Assembly (NCBI RefSeq): GCF_943192945.1
Contig: NZ_CALPCE010000002.1
Coordinates: forward strand, 248,001 to 312,000
Origin: Anaerocaecibacter muris
GTDB taxonomy: Bacteria > Bacillota > Clostridia > Christensenellales > Pumilibacteraceae
Length of the DNA stretch: 64,000 bases
Reading direction: 5' to 3'
Part shown: positions 56,423 to 64,000 of the stretch, piece after piece
Layout of the letters: every line of letters begins with the position of its first letter
How positions within the stretch are numbered: the stretch's first letter is position 1
Notes under the pieces: generated by a model
Databases searched by the model: none
What the model saw: only the letters and a program-made list of their open reading frames with translations
Told to the model about the DNA's origin: nothing
Position numbers and translations under genes: made by a program

Positions 56423-57268
56423 ATGTATAAAATTCTCGAAAAAACGTCGCTCAATCCCACGGTGTCGCGCATGGTGATTCAGGCTCCGCGCGTCGCGCAA
56501 AAGGCGCAGGCGGGCATGTTTATCATACTGCGCGCGGACGCGGACGGCGAGCGTATTCCGCTGACGATAGCCGATTACGACAGAGAACGCGGCACGGTCA
56601 CTATAATCTATCAGATTGTCGGCGCAACCACGCGCAGGCTGGACAGGCTGGGCGTCGGCGAGTGCGTTTGCGATTTTGTCGGACCTCTCGGCAGACCCAC
56701 GGAACTGGACGGGCTGAAAACCGTCGCCGTTGTGGGTGGCGGAGTAGGCTGTGCTATTGCTCTGCCCACGGCAAAGCGATTGCACGAATTGGGCGCGACG
56801 GTACATTCCGTTATAGGTTTTCGTAACAAGGATTTGGTGATATTGCAGGACGAATTCGCCGCGGCGTCCGACGTGTGCGAGCTTGTGACCGACGACGGTT
56901 CTGCGGGCAAAAAAGGGCTTGTGACCGACGCGCTCGAAGCGTTGATTAAAGCGGGCAATGTTTACGACGAAGTTATCGCGATAGGTCCTCTCGTAATGAT
57001 GAAGTTTGTGTGCAAGCTGACAGAAAAGTACGGCATTAAAACAGTTGTGTCCATGAACCCCATTATGATAGACGGCACGGGCATGTGCGGCGGCTGTCGG
57101 TTGACGGTGGGCGGCGAAATGAAATTCGCGTGTGTGGACGGACCCGATTTCGACGGGCACAAAGTGGACTTCGACGAGGCTATCGAGCGCGGGCGCATGT
57201 ACGCCGAGTTCGAGAAGCACGCTTACGAAAAAGACTGTAATCTGTTTGGCAAAGGGGACAACGCGTAA
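56423..57268 (+). CDS. nfnA: Ferredoxin:NADP+ oxidoreductase subunit A (NfnA/SudB-like)
   Basis: A 281-residue flavoprotein of the PyrK/ferredoxin-NADP reductase type: an FAD-binding barrel (RIPLTIADYDRE, about 45-56), an NAD-binding domain (VAVVGGGVGCA, about 101-111), and a C-terminal [2Fe-2S] loop (MCGGCRLTVGG ... FACVDGPDFDGH). Together with the next gene it forms the NfnAB complex that bifurcates electrons between NADH, ferredoxin and NADP. ATG 56423 has AGAGG upstream. Its stop TAA shares the last A with the start of nfnB (TAATG). A dihydroorotate-dehydrogenase partner (PyrK) is the alternative, but the GltA-like neighbour favours Nfn. Confidence 0.9.
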   Translation: MYKILEKTSLNPTVSRMVIQAPRVAQKAQAGMFIILRADADGERIPLTIADYDRERGTVTIIYQIVGATTRRLDRLGVGECVCDFVGPLGRPTELDGLKTVAVVGGGVGCAIALPTAKRLHELGATVHSVIGFRNKDLVILQDEFAAASDVCELVTDDGSAGKKGLVTDALEALIKAGNVYDEVIAIGPLVMMKFVCKLTEKYGIKTVVSMNPIMIDGTGMCGGCRLTVGGEMKFACVDGPDFDGHKVDFDEAIERGRMYAEFEKHAYEKDCNLFGKGDNA

Positions 57269-58662
57269 TGAACATGTCAAAAGAAAAAAACGCCATGCCC
57301 GTTCAGGACCCGCAAGCGCGCGCTAAAAACTTTGACGAGGTCGCGCTCGGTTACACCGAGGAACAGGCGAAAAGCGAGGCGGATCGGTGCTTGAACTGCA
57401 AGACCAAGCCGTGTAAATGCGGTTGTCCCGTCGGCATCGATATACCGGAATTTATACAAAAAATCAAGGTCGGCGATTACGAGGGCGCGTATCGCGTAAT
57501 ATCCCAATCGAGTTCGCTCGCCGCAGTATGCGGCAGAGTTTGCCCGCAGGAAACGCAGTGCGAAAGCAAGTGCGTGCGCGGCAAGAACGGCGAACCCGTC
57601 GCGATAGGTCGGCTGGAACGGTTTGTCGCCGATTGGCACAACGCGCATAAATCGGGCGAGGCAACGCGCACGCCGAGCAACGGGCACAAAGTCGCCGTCG
57701 TCGGGTCGGGCCCTGCGGGGCTGTCGTGCGCGGGCGAGCTTGCGGGGCGCGGATACGAAGTAACCGTGTTCGAGGCGTTGCATACCGCGGGCGGCGTGCT
57801 TGTCTACGGCATACCCGAATTCAGATTGCCCAAGACGATAGTCGCGGACGAAATAGAAAACTTAAAATCGCGCGGCGTTAAGTTCGAGCTTAACACCGTT
57901 ATCGGCAGAACGCTGTTTGTTGACGAACTGTTTGACGACGGGTTCGAAGCGGTGTTTATCGGCAGCGGCGCGGGCTTGCCCAACTTTATGAGGATAAAGG
58001 GCGAGGACTTAAAGGGCGTGTATTCCGCCAACGAGTTCTTGACGCGCGTCAATCTTATGAAGGCATACCGTGAGGACAGCGCAACGCCCGTAAAGCGCGG
58101 CAAACGCGTCGCAGTAGTGGGCGGCGGAAACGTTGCAATGGACGCCGCGCGTTGCGCGCTTCGTTTGGGCGCGGACAGTGTTACTCTTGTCTATCGCAGG
58201 AGCGAGGCGGAATTGCCCGCGCGCAAAGAGGAAGTGGAACACGCCAAGGAAGAGGGCGTGGAGTTTACCATGTTGACCGCGCCCGTGGAGGTGCTGGGCG
58301 ACGAACATAAAAACGTGCGTGCGCTCAAATGTCGTAAAATGACTTTGGGCGAGCCGGACGCGTCGGGCAGGCGCAGACCCGTGCCTATCGACGGCAGTGA
58401 TTTCGAGTTGCAAGCGGATGTAGTTATTGCGGCTATCGGCACGTCGCCCAACCCGCTCATAAAGAACACTACGGCGGGCATAGACGTTCAAAAATGGGGC
58501 GGCATAATAACGGACGAAAACGGCGCAACCACGCGCGATATGGTGTACGCGGGCGGCGACGCCGTTACGGGCGCGGCGACCGTCATACTCGCCATGGGCG
58601 CGGGCAAGGACGCCGCAGAGCATATAGACGTTGCGATAAAAGCCAAACACGCTCGGCGTTAA
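57268..58662 (+). CDS. nfnB: NfnB / NADPH-dependent glutamate synthase small-subunit-like flavoprotein
   Basis: A 464-residue protein with an N-terminal double [4Fe-4S] cysteine domain (CLNCKTKPCKCGCP and CGRVCPQETQCESKC, about 42-105), a first FAD dinucleotide motif VVGSGPAGLSCAGEL (about 143-157) and an NADPH motif VVGGGNVAMDAAR (about 279-291), ending with AGGDAVTGAATVI. The family contains GltD and NfnB; with nfnA overlapping upstream and no glutamate synthase large subunit nearby, NfnB is preferred. It provides NADPH from NADH and reduced ferredoxin, or the reverse. The hyd genes begin 275 nt downstream behind their own promoter. Confidence 0.9.
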   Translation: MNMSKEKNAMPVQDPQARAKNFDEVALGYTEEQAKSEADRCLNCKTKPCKCGCPVGIDIPEFIQKIKVGDYEGAYRVISQSSSLAAVCGRVCPQETQCESKCVRGKNGEPVAIGRLERFVADWHNAHKSGEATRTPSNGHKVAVVGSGPAGLSCAGELAGRGYEVTVFEALHTAGGVLVYGIPEFRLPKTIVADEIENLKSRGVKFELNTVIGRTLFVDELFDDGFEAVFIGSGAGLPNFMRIKGEDLKGVYSANEFLTRVNLMKAYREDSATPVKRGKRVAVVGGGNVAMDAARCALRLGADSVTLVYRRSEAELPARKEEVEHAKEEGVEFTMLTAPVEVLGDEHKNVRALKCRKMTLGEPDASGRRRPVPIDGSDFELQADVVIAAIGTSPNPLIKNTTAGIDVQKWGGIITDENGATTRDMVYAGGDAVTGAATVILAMGAGKDAAEHIDVAIKAKHARR

Positions 58663-58695
58663 AACTAAAAATTCTATATTATATTCATTACGACG

Positions 58696-58718
58696 CGCGC
58701 GGGCAGATCGCCCGCGCG
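58696..58718 (+). repeat. GC hairpin after nfnB
   Basis: Perfect 9-bp stem CGCGCGGGC / GCCCGCGCG with a 5-nt loop. Without a T-run, it is not clearly a terminator. Confidence 0.55.
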
Positions 58719-58785
58719 TAAACGTTTAACATTGCTCGGATAATAGTTAGCGGCGGCGAACTTTGTCGAAATTTCCTTATAGCGC

Positions 58786-58814
58786 TTGAAAATATGTGAA
58801 CAATGTGTTATTAT
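58786..58814 (+). promoter_or_regulatory. Promoter of the hydCBA genes
   Basis: TTGAAA (58786-58791), 17 bp, TATTAT (58809-58814). The spacer holds TGTGAACAATGTGTTA, similar to words in the promoter of the giant surface protein. The leader to ATG 58937 is about 115 nt. Confidence 0.78.
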
Positions 58815-58936
58815 ATTTAAGTACGGCGATCGCGCGCTTTTTTACATATCTTGCGGGAGGTGAAGGGGAGCGCGCTATGCGCGTTACGCACCGCCGAATT
58901 TCAATAGGTAAAACCCAAAAAGGAGTACATATAACA

Positions 58937-59404
58937 ATGACCGACGAAAAAGACAAGCAGTTTGCCGAGGCGCTGGAAAGTTTGAAAAACGTTCCGGGAC
59001 CCGTCATGATGGCGATGCAAAAAGCGCAGGACATTTACGGATATTTGCCGCTTAAAGTTCAGCTTCAAATCGCCGATTATTTCGACGTGCCGCTTGCGAC
59101 CGTTTACGGAATAGCGACGTTCTATTCCCAGTTCCGCCTCGAACAGCCCGGACAGATTAAGATTGCCGTTTGCTTGGGCACGGCGTGCTATGTCAAGGGT
59201 AGCGGCGGCGTTATAGAAAAGTTCGGACGCATACTCGGCGTGGAGCCGGGGCACACGACGCCCGACGGTCGGTTTACTCTCGAAGCGACGCGTTGTATCG
59301 GTTGTTGCGGACTTGCGCCCGTTCTCACGGTGAACGGCGAGGTGTACGGCAAAGTTACCGAAGACAGCGTGGACGAGATTCTCGCTAAATACAATAACGC
59401 TTAA
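58937..59404 (+). CDS. hydC: NADH-linked [FeFe] hydrogenase gamma subunit (NuoE/HydC-like)
   Basis: A 155-residue thioredoxin-like [2Fe-2S] protein. The ligands are seen as C-x4-C (CLGTAC, about 80-85) and C-x3-C (CIGCC, about 121-125). Segments YGYLPL and ATVYGIATFY are typical of NuoE/HydC. AAAAGGAG lies before ATG 58937; an upstream extension of the frame is not supported. With the two following genes it forms the HydABC electron-bifurcating hydrogenase. Confidence 0.93.
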   Translation: MTDEKDKQFAEALESLKNVPGPVMMAMQKAQDIYGYLPLKVQLQIADYFDVPLATVYGIATFYSQFRLEQPGQIKIAVCLGTACYVKGSGGVIEKFGRILGVEPGHTTPDGRFTLEATRCIGCCGLAPVLTVNGEVYGKVTEDSVDEILAKYNNA

Positions 59405-59533
59405 TAAGTCGGCGCAAGTTGCTTCGGCGAATATGCGGGGCGGGTCACGGTTTTAAACCCGACGCAATCTGCACTGAAAAAATCCGCCGACGGTAAATCA
59501 CTCACGTTAAAATCAAGGAGTTTACAATCATAT

Positions 59534-61405
59534 ATGAAAACTTTACAGCAGTTACAGGAAATACGCGATAGTCTTAAATCCACCATTGCCGAGCGTCAAG
59601 AGGGCGCGGCGGTGGCGGCGGGCGACCCGCGTCTTTACGTCTTGGTGTGCGGCGGCACGGGTTGCACGTCGGGCAACAGCAAAATCATTTACGAAAACTT
59701 TAAAAATCAGCTTGCCGCACGCGGTCTGTCGGACGAAGTAAAAATCATCTTGACGGGTTGTTTCGGTCTTTGCTCCAAAGGACCTATCGCGGTCGTTTAT
59801 CCCGACGGCGCGTTCTACACGCACGTTCAGCCGGACGACGTTGCGGAAATCGTGGAAAAGCATATCGTCGGCGGCACGCCCGTAGAGCGTTTGCTCCACG
59901 CCGAAAAGGATATTCACGGTCAGCTTAAAAGCATTAACGACACCGATTTCTATCGCAGTCAGCGCCGCGTAGTGTTGCGCAACTGCGGCGTTATAGACCC
60001 CGAAAATATCGACGAATATATTGCGACCGACGGTTACAAGGCTTACGAAAAAGCCGTTACGTCCATGACCCAACAACAGGTTATCGACGAAATCAAAAAG
60101 AGCGGTTTGCGCGGCAGAGGCGGCGCGGGATTTTCGACCGGCATGAAGTGGCAGTTCACCCACGACGCGGCAGGCGCGGAAAAATACGTTGCCTGTAACG
60201 CCGACGAGGGCGACCCCGGCGCGTTCATGGACAGATCGTTGCTCGAAGGCGACCCGCATGCGGTTATCGAAGCAATGATGATTGCGGGCTATGCGGTCGG
60301 CGCGGAGCACGGCGTTATTTACGTGCGCGCGGAGTACCCGATAGCCGTTCACCGCTTGGAAGTAGCTATCGCGCAGGCGCGCGAGTACGGCATACTCGGC
60401 GACAACATTATGGGGTTGGGCAAAAAGTTCGATTTGGAACTTCGACTCGGTGCGGGCGCGTTCGTCTGCGGCGAGGAAACGGCGCTTCTCAATTCCGCAG
60501 AGGGCAAGCGCGGCGAGCCGCGCCAACGCCCGCCGTTCCCCGCGATTAAGGGATTGTTCGGCAAACCCACGCTTATTAACAACGTGGAAACTTACGGCAA
60601 TATCGCGCAGATTATTCTTAACGGCGCGGACTGGTTCGCGTCGGTCGGCACGGAAAAGAGCAAGGGAACCAAGGTGTTCGCGCTCGGCGGCAAGCTCGAA
60701 AACGTCGGGCTTGTGGAAATCCCCATGGGCACGCCGCTCCGCACGATAGTGGAAGACATCGGCGGCGGTTGCCCCAACGGCAAAAAGTTTAAAGCCGCGC
60801 AAACGGGCGGACCGTCCGGCGGCTGTATTCCCGCGTCGCTTATCGATACGCCCATAGATTACGACAATCTTATGGCTATCGGCTCGATGATGGGTAGCGG
60901 CGGTCTTATCGTCATGGACGAGGACAACTGCATGGTTGACATCGCCAAATTCTTCCTCGAATTTACGGTTGACGAGTCGTGCGGCAAGTGCACGCCCTGC
61001 CGTATCGGCAATAAACGGCTTTTGGAAATGCTCGACAAGGTCACGAAAGGCGACGCTACGCTCGAAGACCTTGACAAAATGGAAGAGCTTTGCTACTACA
61101 TAAAAGAAAATTCGCTGTGCGGACTCGGTCAGACCGCGCCCAACCCCGTACTTTCCACGTTGCGATATTTCCGCGACGAGTACGAAGCGCACTGCCAAGG
61201 CAAATGTCCCGCGGGCGTGTGCAAGGCGCTTGTAAGCTACAAGGTAGACCCCGAAAAATGTATCGGTTGCACTATCTGTGCGCGCAACTGCCCCGTCAAC
61301 GCCATCAGCGGTTCGGTCAAACAGCCGCACGAAATCGACCCGAAAAAGTGCATTAAATGCGGGGTTTGTGCGTCGAAGTGCCCGAAGGGCGCCATATCGA
61401 AATAG
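59534..61405 (+). CDS. hydB: NADH-linked [FeFe] hydrogenase beta subunit (NuoF/HydB-like, diaphorase)
   Basis: A 623-residue NADH and FMN-binding subunit. Domains: an N-terminal [2Fe-2S] thioredoxin-like part (CGGTGC and GCFGLC, about 37-85), the NuoF flavin/NADH domain with GRGGAGFSTGMKW (about 195-207) and ADEGDPGAFMDR, an SLBB segment, the [4Fe-4S] motif ESCGKCTPCR (about 485-494) with a distal Cys, and a C-terminal two-cluster ferredoxin (CIGCTICARNCP and CIKCGVCASKCP). This order is that of HydB in trimeric bifurcating hydrogenases. AAGGAG is 13 nt before ATG 59534. The gap to hydA holds a long palindrome. Confidence 0.95.
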   Translation: MKTLQQLQEIRDSLKSTIAERQEGAAVAAGDPRLYVLVCGGTGCTSGNSKIIYENFKNQLAARGLSDEVKIILTGCFGLCSKGPIAVVYPDGAFYTHVQPDDVAEIVEKHIVGGTPVERLLHAEKDIHGQLKSINDTDFYRSQRRVVLRNCGVIDPENIDEYIATDGYKAYEKAVTSMTQQQVIDEIKKSGLRGRGGAGFSTGMKWQFTHDAAGAEKYVACNADEGDPGAFMDRSLLEGDPHAVIEAMMIAGYAVGAEHGVIYVRAEYPIAVHRLEVAIAQAREYGILGDNIMGLGKKFDLELRLGAGAFVCGEETALLNSAEGKRGEPRQRPPFPAIKGLFGKPTLINNVETYGNIAQIILNGADWFASVGTEKSKGTKVFALGGKLENVGLVEIPMGTPLRTIVEDIGGGCPNGKKFKAAQTGGPSGGCIPASLIDTPIDYDNLMAIGSMMGSGGLIVMDEDNCMVDIAKFFLEFTVDESCGKCTPCRIGNKRLLEMLDKVTKGDATLEDLDKMEELCYYIKENSLCGLGQTAPNPVLSTLRYFRDEYEAHCQGKCPAGVCKALVSYKVDPEKCIGCTICARNCPVNAISGSVKQPHEIDPKKCIKCGVCASKCPKGAISK

Positions 61406-61420
61406 GACGCTCAAAGCAAC

Positions 61421-61545
61421 TTGCATAATGTCTTGCTTGTCTTTTGCTCCGTAAATGCGTTGCTCGCTCTCGACGTAGCGCTGCTACGACTTCGAGCGAC
61501 GCGCCTTTTTACGAAGCAAAATGTCTGCGCAATCCGATTATGCCG
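61421..61545. repeat. Imperfect palindrome of about 120 bp between hydB and hydA
   Basis: The left half (about 61421-61480) and the complement of the right half (about 61484-61545) share GCATAAT, TTGC, TTTTGCT-CGTAAA, CGCTC and CGTAGC in the same order, meeting at CGTAGC-GCT-GCTACG (61474-61488). Transcribed with the operon, it would form a long hairpin. Confidence 0.7.
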
Positions 61546-61661
61546 TTGTTTTTCGCGACCTTAACGCGTTGAATAGCCATAGAGCAAAACAACATATTTA
61601 TTTCCGTTTTTGGTCATAACTATAAAGTCTATAATCTTTCCCAATAATTCAGGAGAATTAC

Positions 61662-63407
61662 ATGAAAAACGTTAATTTAAAAGTGAACGGCGTATCTGTT
61701 ACCGTACCCGAGGGCACGCGCATACTCGACGCCGCGGTCAAAGCAGGGTTTAAAGTTCCCACGCTTTGCTATATGAAAGATCTTTGCAACGAGAGCAGTT
61801 GCCGTATTTGCGTTGTGGAAATCAAGAACAATCGCAAACTCATGACGGCTTGTTCGACGGTTGTCGCCGAGGGCATGGAAGTGTTTACAAACACGCCCAA
61901 GGTAAGAGCGTCGCGTAAAATTACGCTCGAACTCATGTTGAGCAATCACCACAAGGAATGTTTGAGTTGCGTGCGGAGCGGCAAATGCGAACTTCAAGCA
62001 CTTGCCACTGAATACGGTTGCGACGCAAGTAAGTACGACGGCGCAATGAATTCTTACGACGTGGACGACGTTACAGAATATCTTGTGCGCGACAATAACA
62101 AGTGCATACTTTGCCGCAGATGCGTCGCGGCATGCAATACTATCCAGACCGTCGGCGTTATCGACGCGGGCAACCGCGGCTTTGCTACGCGCATAGCCAG
62201 TCCGTTCGACAAGACGCTAAAAGAAGTGCCGTGCGTTGCTTGCGGTCAGTGTATCAACGTTTGCCCGACGGGCGCGCTTCGCGAAAAAGACAGCGTCAAG
62301 GACGTGGAAAAACTGCTTGCCGACCCGAGCAAAACGGTTATCGTCGGCACTGCGCCCGCCGTTCGCGCCGCGCTCGGCGAGGAGTTCGGCTATCCCATCG
62401 GTACGGACGTCGAGGGCAAAATGGTCGCCGCGCTCAAAGCAATCGGCTTTAACAAAGTGTTCGACGTCAATATGACCGCGGACATGACCATAATGGAAGA
62501 GGGCACGGAGTTCATTTCTCGGCTCAACGATCCCAACGCGACGTTGCCCATGATAACATCGTGCAGCCCCGGTTGGATTCGTTTTATAGAGTACAATTAT
62601 CCCGATCAGCTCGCGCACCTGTCGTCGTGCAAGTCGCCGCAACAGATGTTCGGCGCGATCATGAAAACTTATTACGCGCAAAAACTCGGTATCGACCCGA
62701 AAGACATGGCGGTCGTTACGGTCATGCCGTGCATTGCCAAAAAGTTCGAGCTTACGCGCGACGATCAGGCGGCGGCGAAAGTTCCCGACATTGACGTGTC
62801 TATCACCACACGCGAGCTTGCGCGCATGATCAAAAACTACGGCATTGACTTTAAGGCGCTCGATCCCAAAACGCAATTCGACGATCCTATCGGTATCGGC
62901 AGTACGGCGGGGCTTTTGTTCGGCGCGACGGGCGGCGTTATGGAAGCGGCTCTGCGCACCGTTGCCGAAACCGTCACGGGCGAAAAGCTGGAAAATGTGG
63001 ACTTTAAAGCCGTGCGCGGCGTTAAGGGCATTAAGGAAGCGAGCGTTACGCTCAACGGCAAGCAGATAAATATCGCCGTTGCGAGCGGCTTGTCCAATGC
63101 GCGCAAGATAATGGACGATATTAAAGCGGGCAAGAGCAAGTATCACTTTATAGAAATCATGTGTTGCCCCGGCGGTTGCGTTAACGGCGGCGGTCAGCCG
63201 ATAGTGGACGCGGCGACGCGCAATCTTGTGGACGTTCGCAGTGCGCGCGCGAAAGTGCTTTACGGCAAGGACAAAAAGTCCGATCTTCGCAAGAGCCACG
63301 ACAATCCCGTCGTCAAAACACTGTATTCCGAGTACTTCGGCGAACCCAACAGTCATAAGGCGCATGAAATACTGCACACTTCTTACGTCAAGCGCGAAAG
63401 ATACTAA
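61662..63407 (+). CDS. hydA: [FeFe] hydrogenase catalytic subunit (HydA, NADH-linked type)
   Basis: A 581-residue hydrogenase that reduces protons or oxidises hydrogen. Domain order: N-terminal [2Fe-2S] domain (CYMKDLCNESSCRIC, about 36-50, and a further Cys in MTACST), His-Cys [4Fe-4S] motif (HHKECLSCVRSGKC, about 97-110), two [4Fe-4S] ferredoxin motifs (CILCRRCVAAC, CVACGQCINVCP), and the H-cluster domain with L1 TSCSPGW (Cys301), L2 MPCIAKK (Cys357) and L3 MCCPGGCVNGGGQ (Cys502, Cys506 region). The C-terminal tail ends YVKRERY. AGGAGAA lies before ATG 61662. With HydB and HydC upstream it should use NADH and ferredoxin together. Maturases HydEFG are not in the window. Confidence 0.97.
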   Translation: MKNVNLKVNGVSVTVPEGTRILDAAVKAGFKVPTLCYMKDLCNESSCRICVVEIKNNRKLMTACSTVVAEGMEVFTNTPKVRASRKITLELMLSNHHKECLSCVRSGKCELQALATEYGCDASKYDGAMNSYDVDDVTEYLVRDNNKCILCRRCVAACNTIQTVGVIDAGNRGFATRIASPFDKTLKEVPCVACGQCINVCPTGALREKDSVKDVEKLLADPSKTVIVGTAPAVRAALGEEFGYPIGTDVEGKMVAALKAIGFNKVFDVNMTADMTIMEEGTEFISRLNDPNATLPMITSCSPGWIRFIEYNYPDQLAHLSSCKSPQQMFGAIMKTYYAQKLGIDPKDMAVVTVMPCIAKKFELTRDDQAAAKVPDIDVSITTRELARMIKNYGIDFKALDPKTQFDDPIGIGSTAGLLFGATGGVMEAALRTVAETVTGEKLENVDFKAVRGVKGIKEASVTLNGKQINIAVASGLSNARKIMDDIKAGKSKYHFIEIMCCPGGCVNGGGQPIVDAATRNLVDVRSARAKVLYGKDKKSDLRKSHDNPVVKTLYSEYFGEPNSHKAHEILHTSYVKRERY

Positions 63408-63424
63408 ACATCGATAAATAAAGC

Positions 63425-63462
63425 AAGCGGCTTGCCTAATCGAACGGGCGAGCCGCTTTTTG
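63425..63462 (+). terminator. Terminator of the hyd operon
   Basis: AAGCGGCT-T-GCC (63425-63436) pairs with GGC-G-AGCCGCTT (about 63447-63458), then TTT. Confidence 0.85.
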
Positions 63463-63469
63463 CATTTAA

Positions 63470-63498
63470 TTGACAACATGCGCGCGGTTTGGTATAAT
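63470..63498 (+). promoter_or_regulatory. Sigma-A type promoter of the metallophosphoesterase gene
   Basis: TTGACA (63470-63475), 17 bp, TATAAT (63493-63498), perfect consensus. Confidence 0.88.
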
Positions 63499-63553
63499 AC
63501 CGAAAATATTTGCGTGTATTGACGGCGACGGGGCGAAGCGCGGAGGGTGTATT

Positions 63554-64000
63554 ATGTGGGTTGCTATATTCGGAATTGTTATAATAATGGCTATCGGCGC
63601 GGGGGCATACCTTTGCAACCGCGTGTATCGCTTTGCCGACGTCGGTAAAAAAATCGCGTTTCGCGCTAATCGCCGTTTACGCATGTTCCAAAGCGTTATC
63701 GGCGTGCTTGTCGCGATAGACCTTTTGTGTATTGCCGTCGGATACGTCAACGCCGTAATAATTATTATTCACTTGGTCGTGTTTTGGCTGTTGTCCGACC
63801 TGCTGTTCTTTATTATCAAAAAAGTGCGGCGCGCGGGCTTTTCGTATAATTTTGCGGGCGCGCTTGCCGTTATGACGACGGCGGTGTATTTTTCCGTTGG
63901 CTGGGCGCTTGCGCACGACGTAAGGGTTACGCGGTACGAAATCGGCACGGATAAAGCGGTGGGGGATTTGCGTATCGTCATGTTTGCCGACGCGCACGTC
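63554..64000 (+). CDS. Membrane-anchored metallophosphoesterase, N-terminal part (partial at right edge)
   Basis: Frame open from ATG 63554 (GGAGGG 6 nt upstream) to the window edge, 149 codons. It starts with a membrane helix (about 2-20, VAIFGIVIIMAIGAGAYL), a basic loop, and further hydrophobic helices (about 45-80 and 97-115), then ends in DLRIVMFADAHV. That last segment matches the first metal-binding motif (D-x-H) of calcineurin-like phosphoesterases of the YkuE/YaeI type, which have N-terminal membrane segments. The catalytic domain is mostly outside the window, so the assignment rests on one motif plus architecture. Confidence 0.75.
   Translation, partial: MWVAIFGIVIIMAIGAGAYLCNRVYRFADVGKKIAFRANRRLRMFQSVIGVLVAIDLLCIAVGYVNAVIIIIHLVVFWLLSDLLFFIIKKVRRAGFSYNFAGALAVMTTAVYFSVGWALAHDVRVTRYEIGTDKAVGDLRIVMFADAHV

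Noticed and set aside
58786-58814. Rex binding site in the hyd promoter
   Set aside because: The inverted repeat does not fit TTGTTAA-n4-TTAACAA or TTGTGAA-n4-TTCACAA well enough to name the regulator.

Overview
The window reads as chromosomal DNA of an anaerobic, Gram-positive-type bacterium of the Clostridia (Bacillota). The evidence is a trimeric NADH-linked [FeFe] hydrogenase (HydABC), an NfnAB ferredoxin:NADP transhydrogenase, a homodimeric glycyl-tRNA synthetase, an LL-diaminopimelate aminotransferase, a flavin-reductase/rubredoxin fusion, a large 2-hydroxyacyl-CoA dehydratase/activase protein, an ANTAR regulator beside glnA/purF, and strong TTGACA-17-TATAAT promoters. A relative of the Christensenellales is possible but is inference only. 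No rRNA, prophage, transposase or CRISPR array was seen.

Layout. 1-5.1 kb: 3' end of guaB, gpsA, and a lipoprotein with five InlB-type B-repeats. 5.2-10 kb: glyQS (minus), a 60-residue protein with 17 cysteines (minus), then an ECF S-component/coaX/hom operon behind a structured leader. 10.5-14 kb: a 1153-residue membrane-anchored surface protein. 14.3-18 kb: the most unusual pair, an AT-hook-bearing protein with an RnlA/RNase LS-like HEPN end, followed 72 nt later by a CTP-synthase paralogue that has lost the glutaminase Cys and His and a metal-binding Asp; a normal pyrG lies at 49 kb. 18.2-25.8 kb (minus): an ABC exporter, purA, a 74-bp tandem repeat array, and the 1415-residue dehydratase/activase. 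26-27.2 kb: Hrb-like flavoprotein and tRNA-Leu(CAG), whose 3' end and terminator are duplicated. 27.5-38.5 kb: one 11-kb gene for a 3682-residue surface protein with an ALK-like glycine-rich domain.

39-54.2 kb is a long same-strand cluster: phosphohexomutase, glutamine synthetase-like protein, ANTAR regulator, purF, carA, a carB-dapF gene fusion, pyrG, dapL, and a DUF4241-TPR protein. It joins glutamine supply to three glutamine-amide users (PurF, CarA, PyrG) and places the two last steps to meso-diaminopimelate (DapL, DapF) beside them. A probable 6S RNA follows. 54.6-56.4 kb has a 108-bp tandem duplication, a Cys-pair protein and a membrane protein. 56.4-63.4 kb is the redox module nfnAB then hydC-hydB-hydA, linking NADH, NADPH, ferredoxin and hydrogen. 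A metallophosphoesterase runs off the right edge.

Non-coding DNA is rich in structure: two copies of a dispersed repeat with compensatory hairpin changes, two tandem arrays, a 120-bp palindrome inside the hyd operon, and an attenuator-like hairpin lying within a small leader ORF before the phosphohexomutase gene. All functions are assigned by reading motifs; no database search was run.
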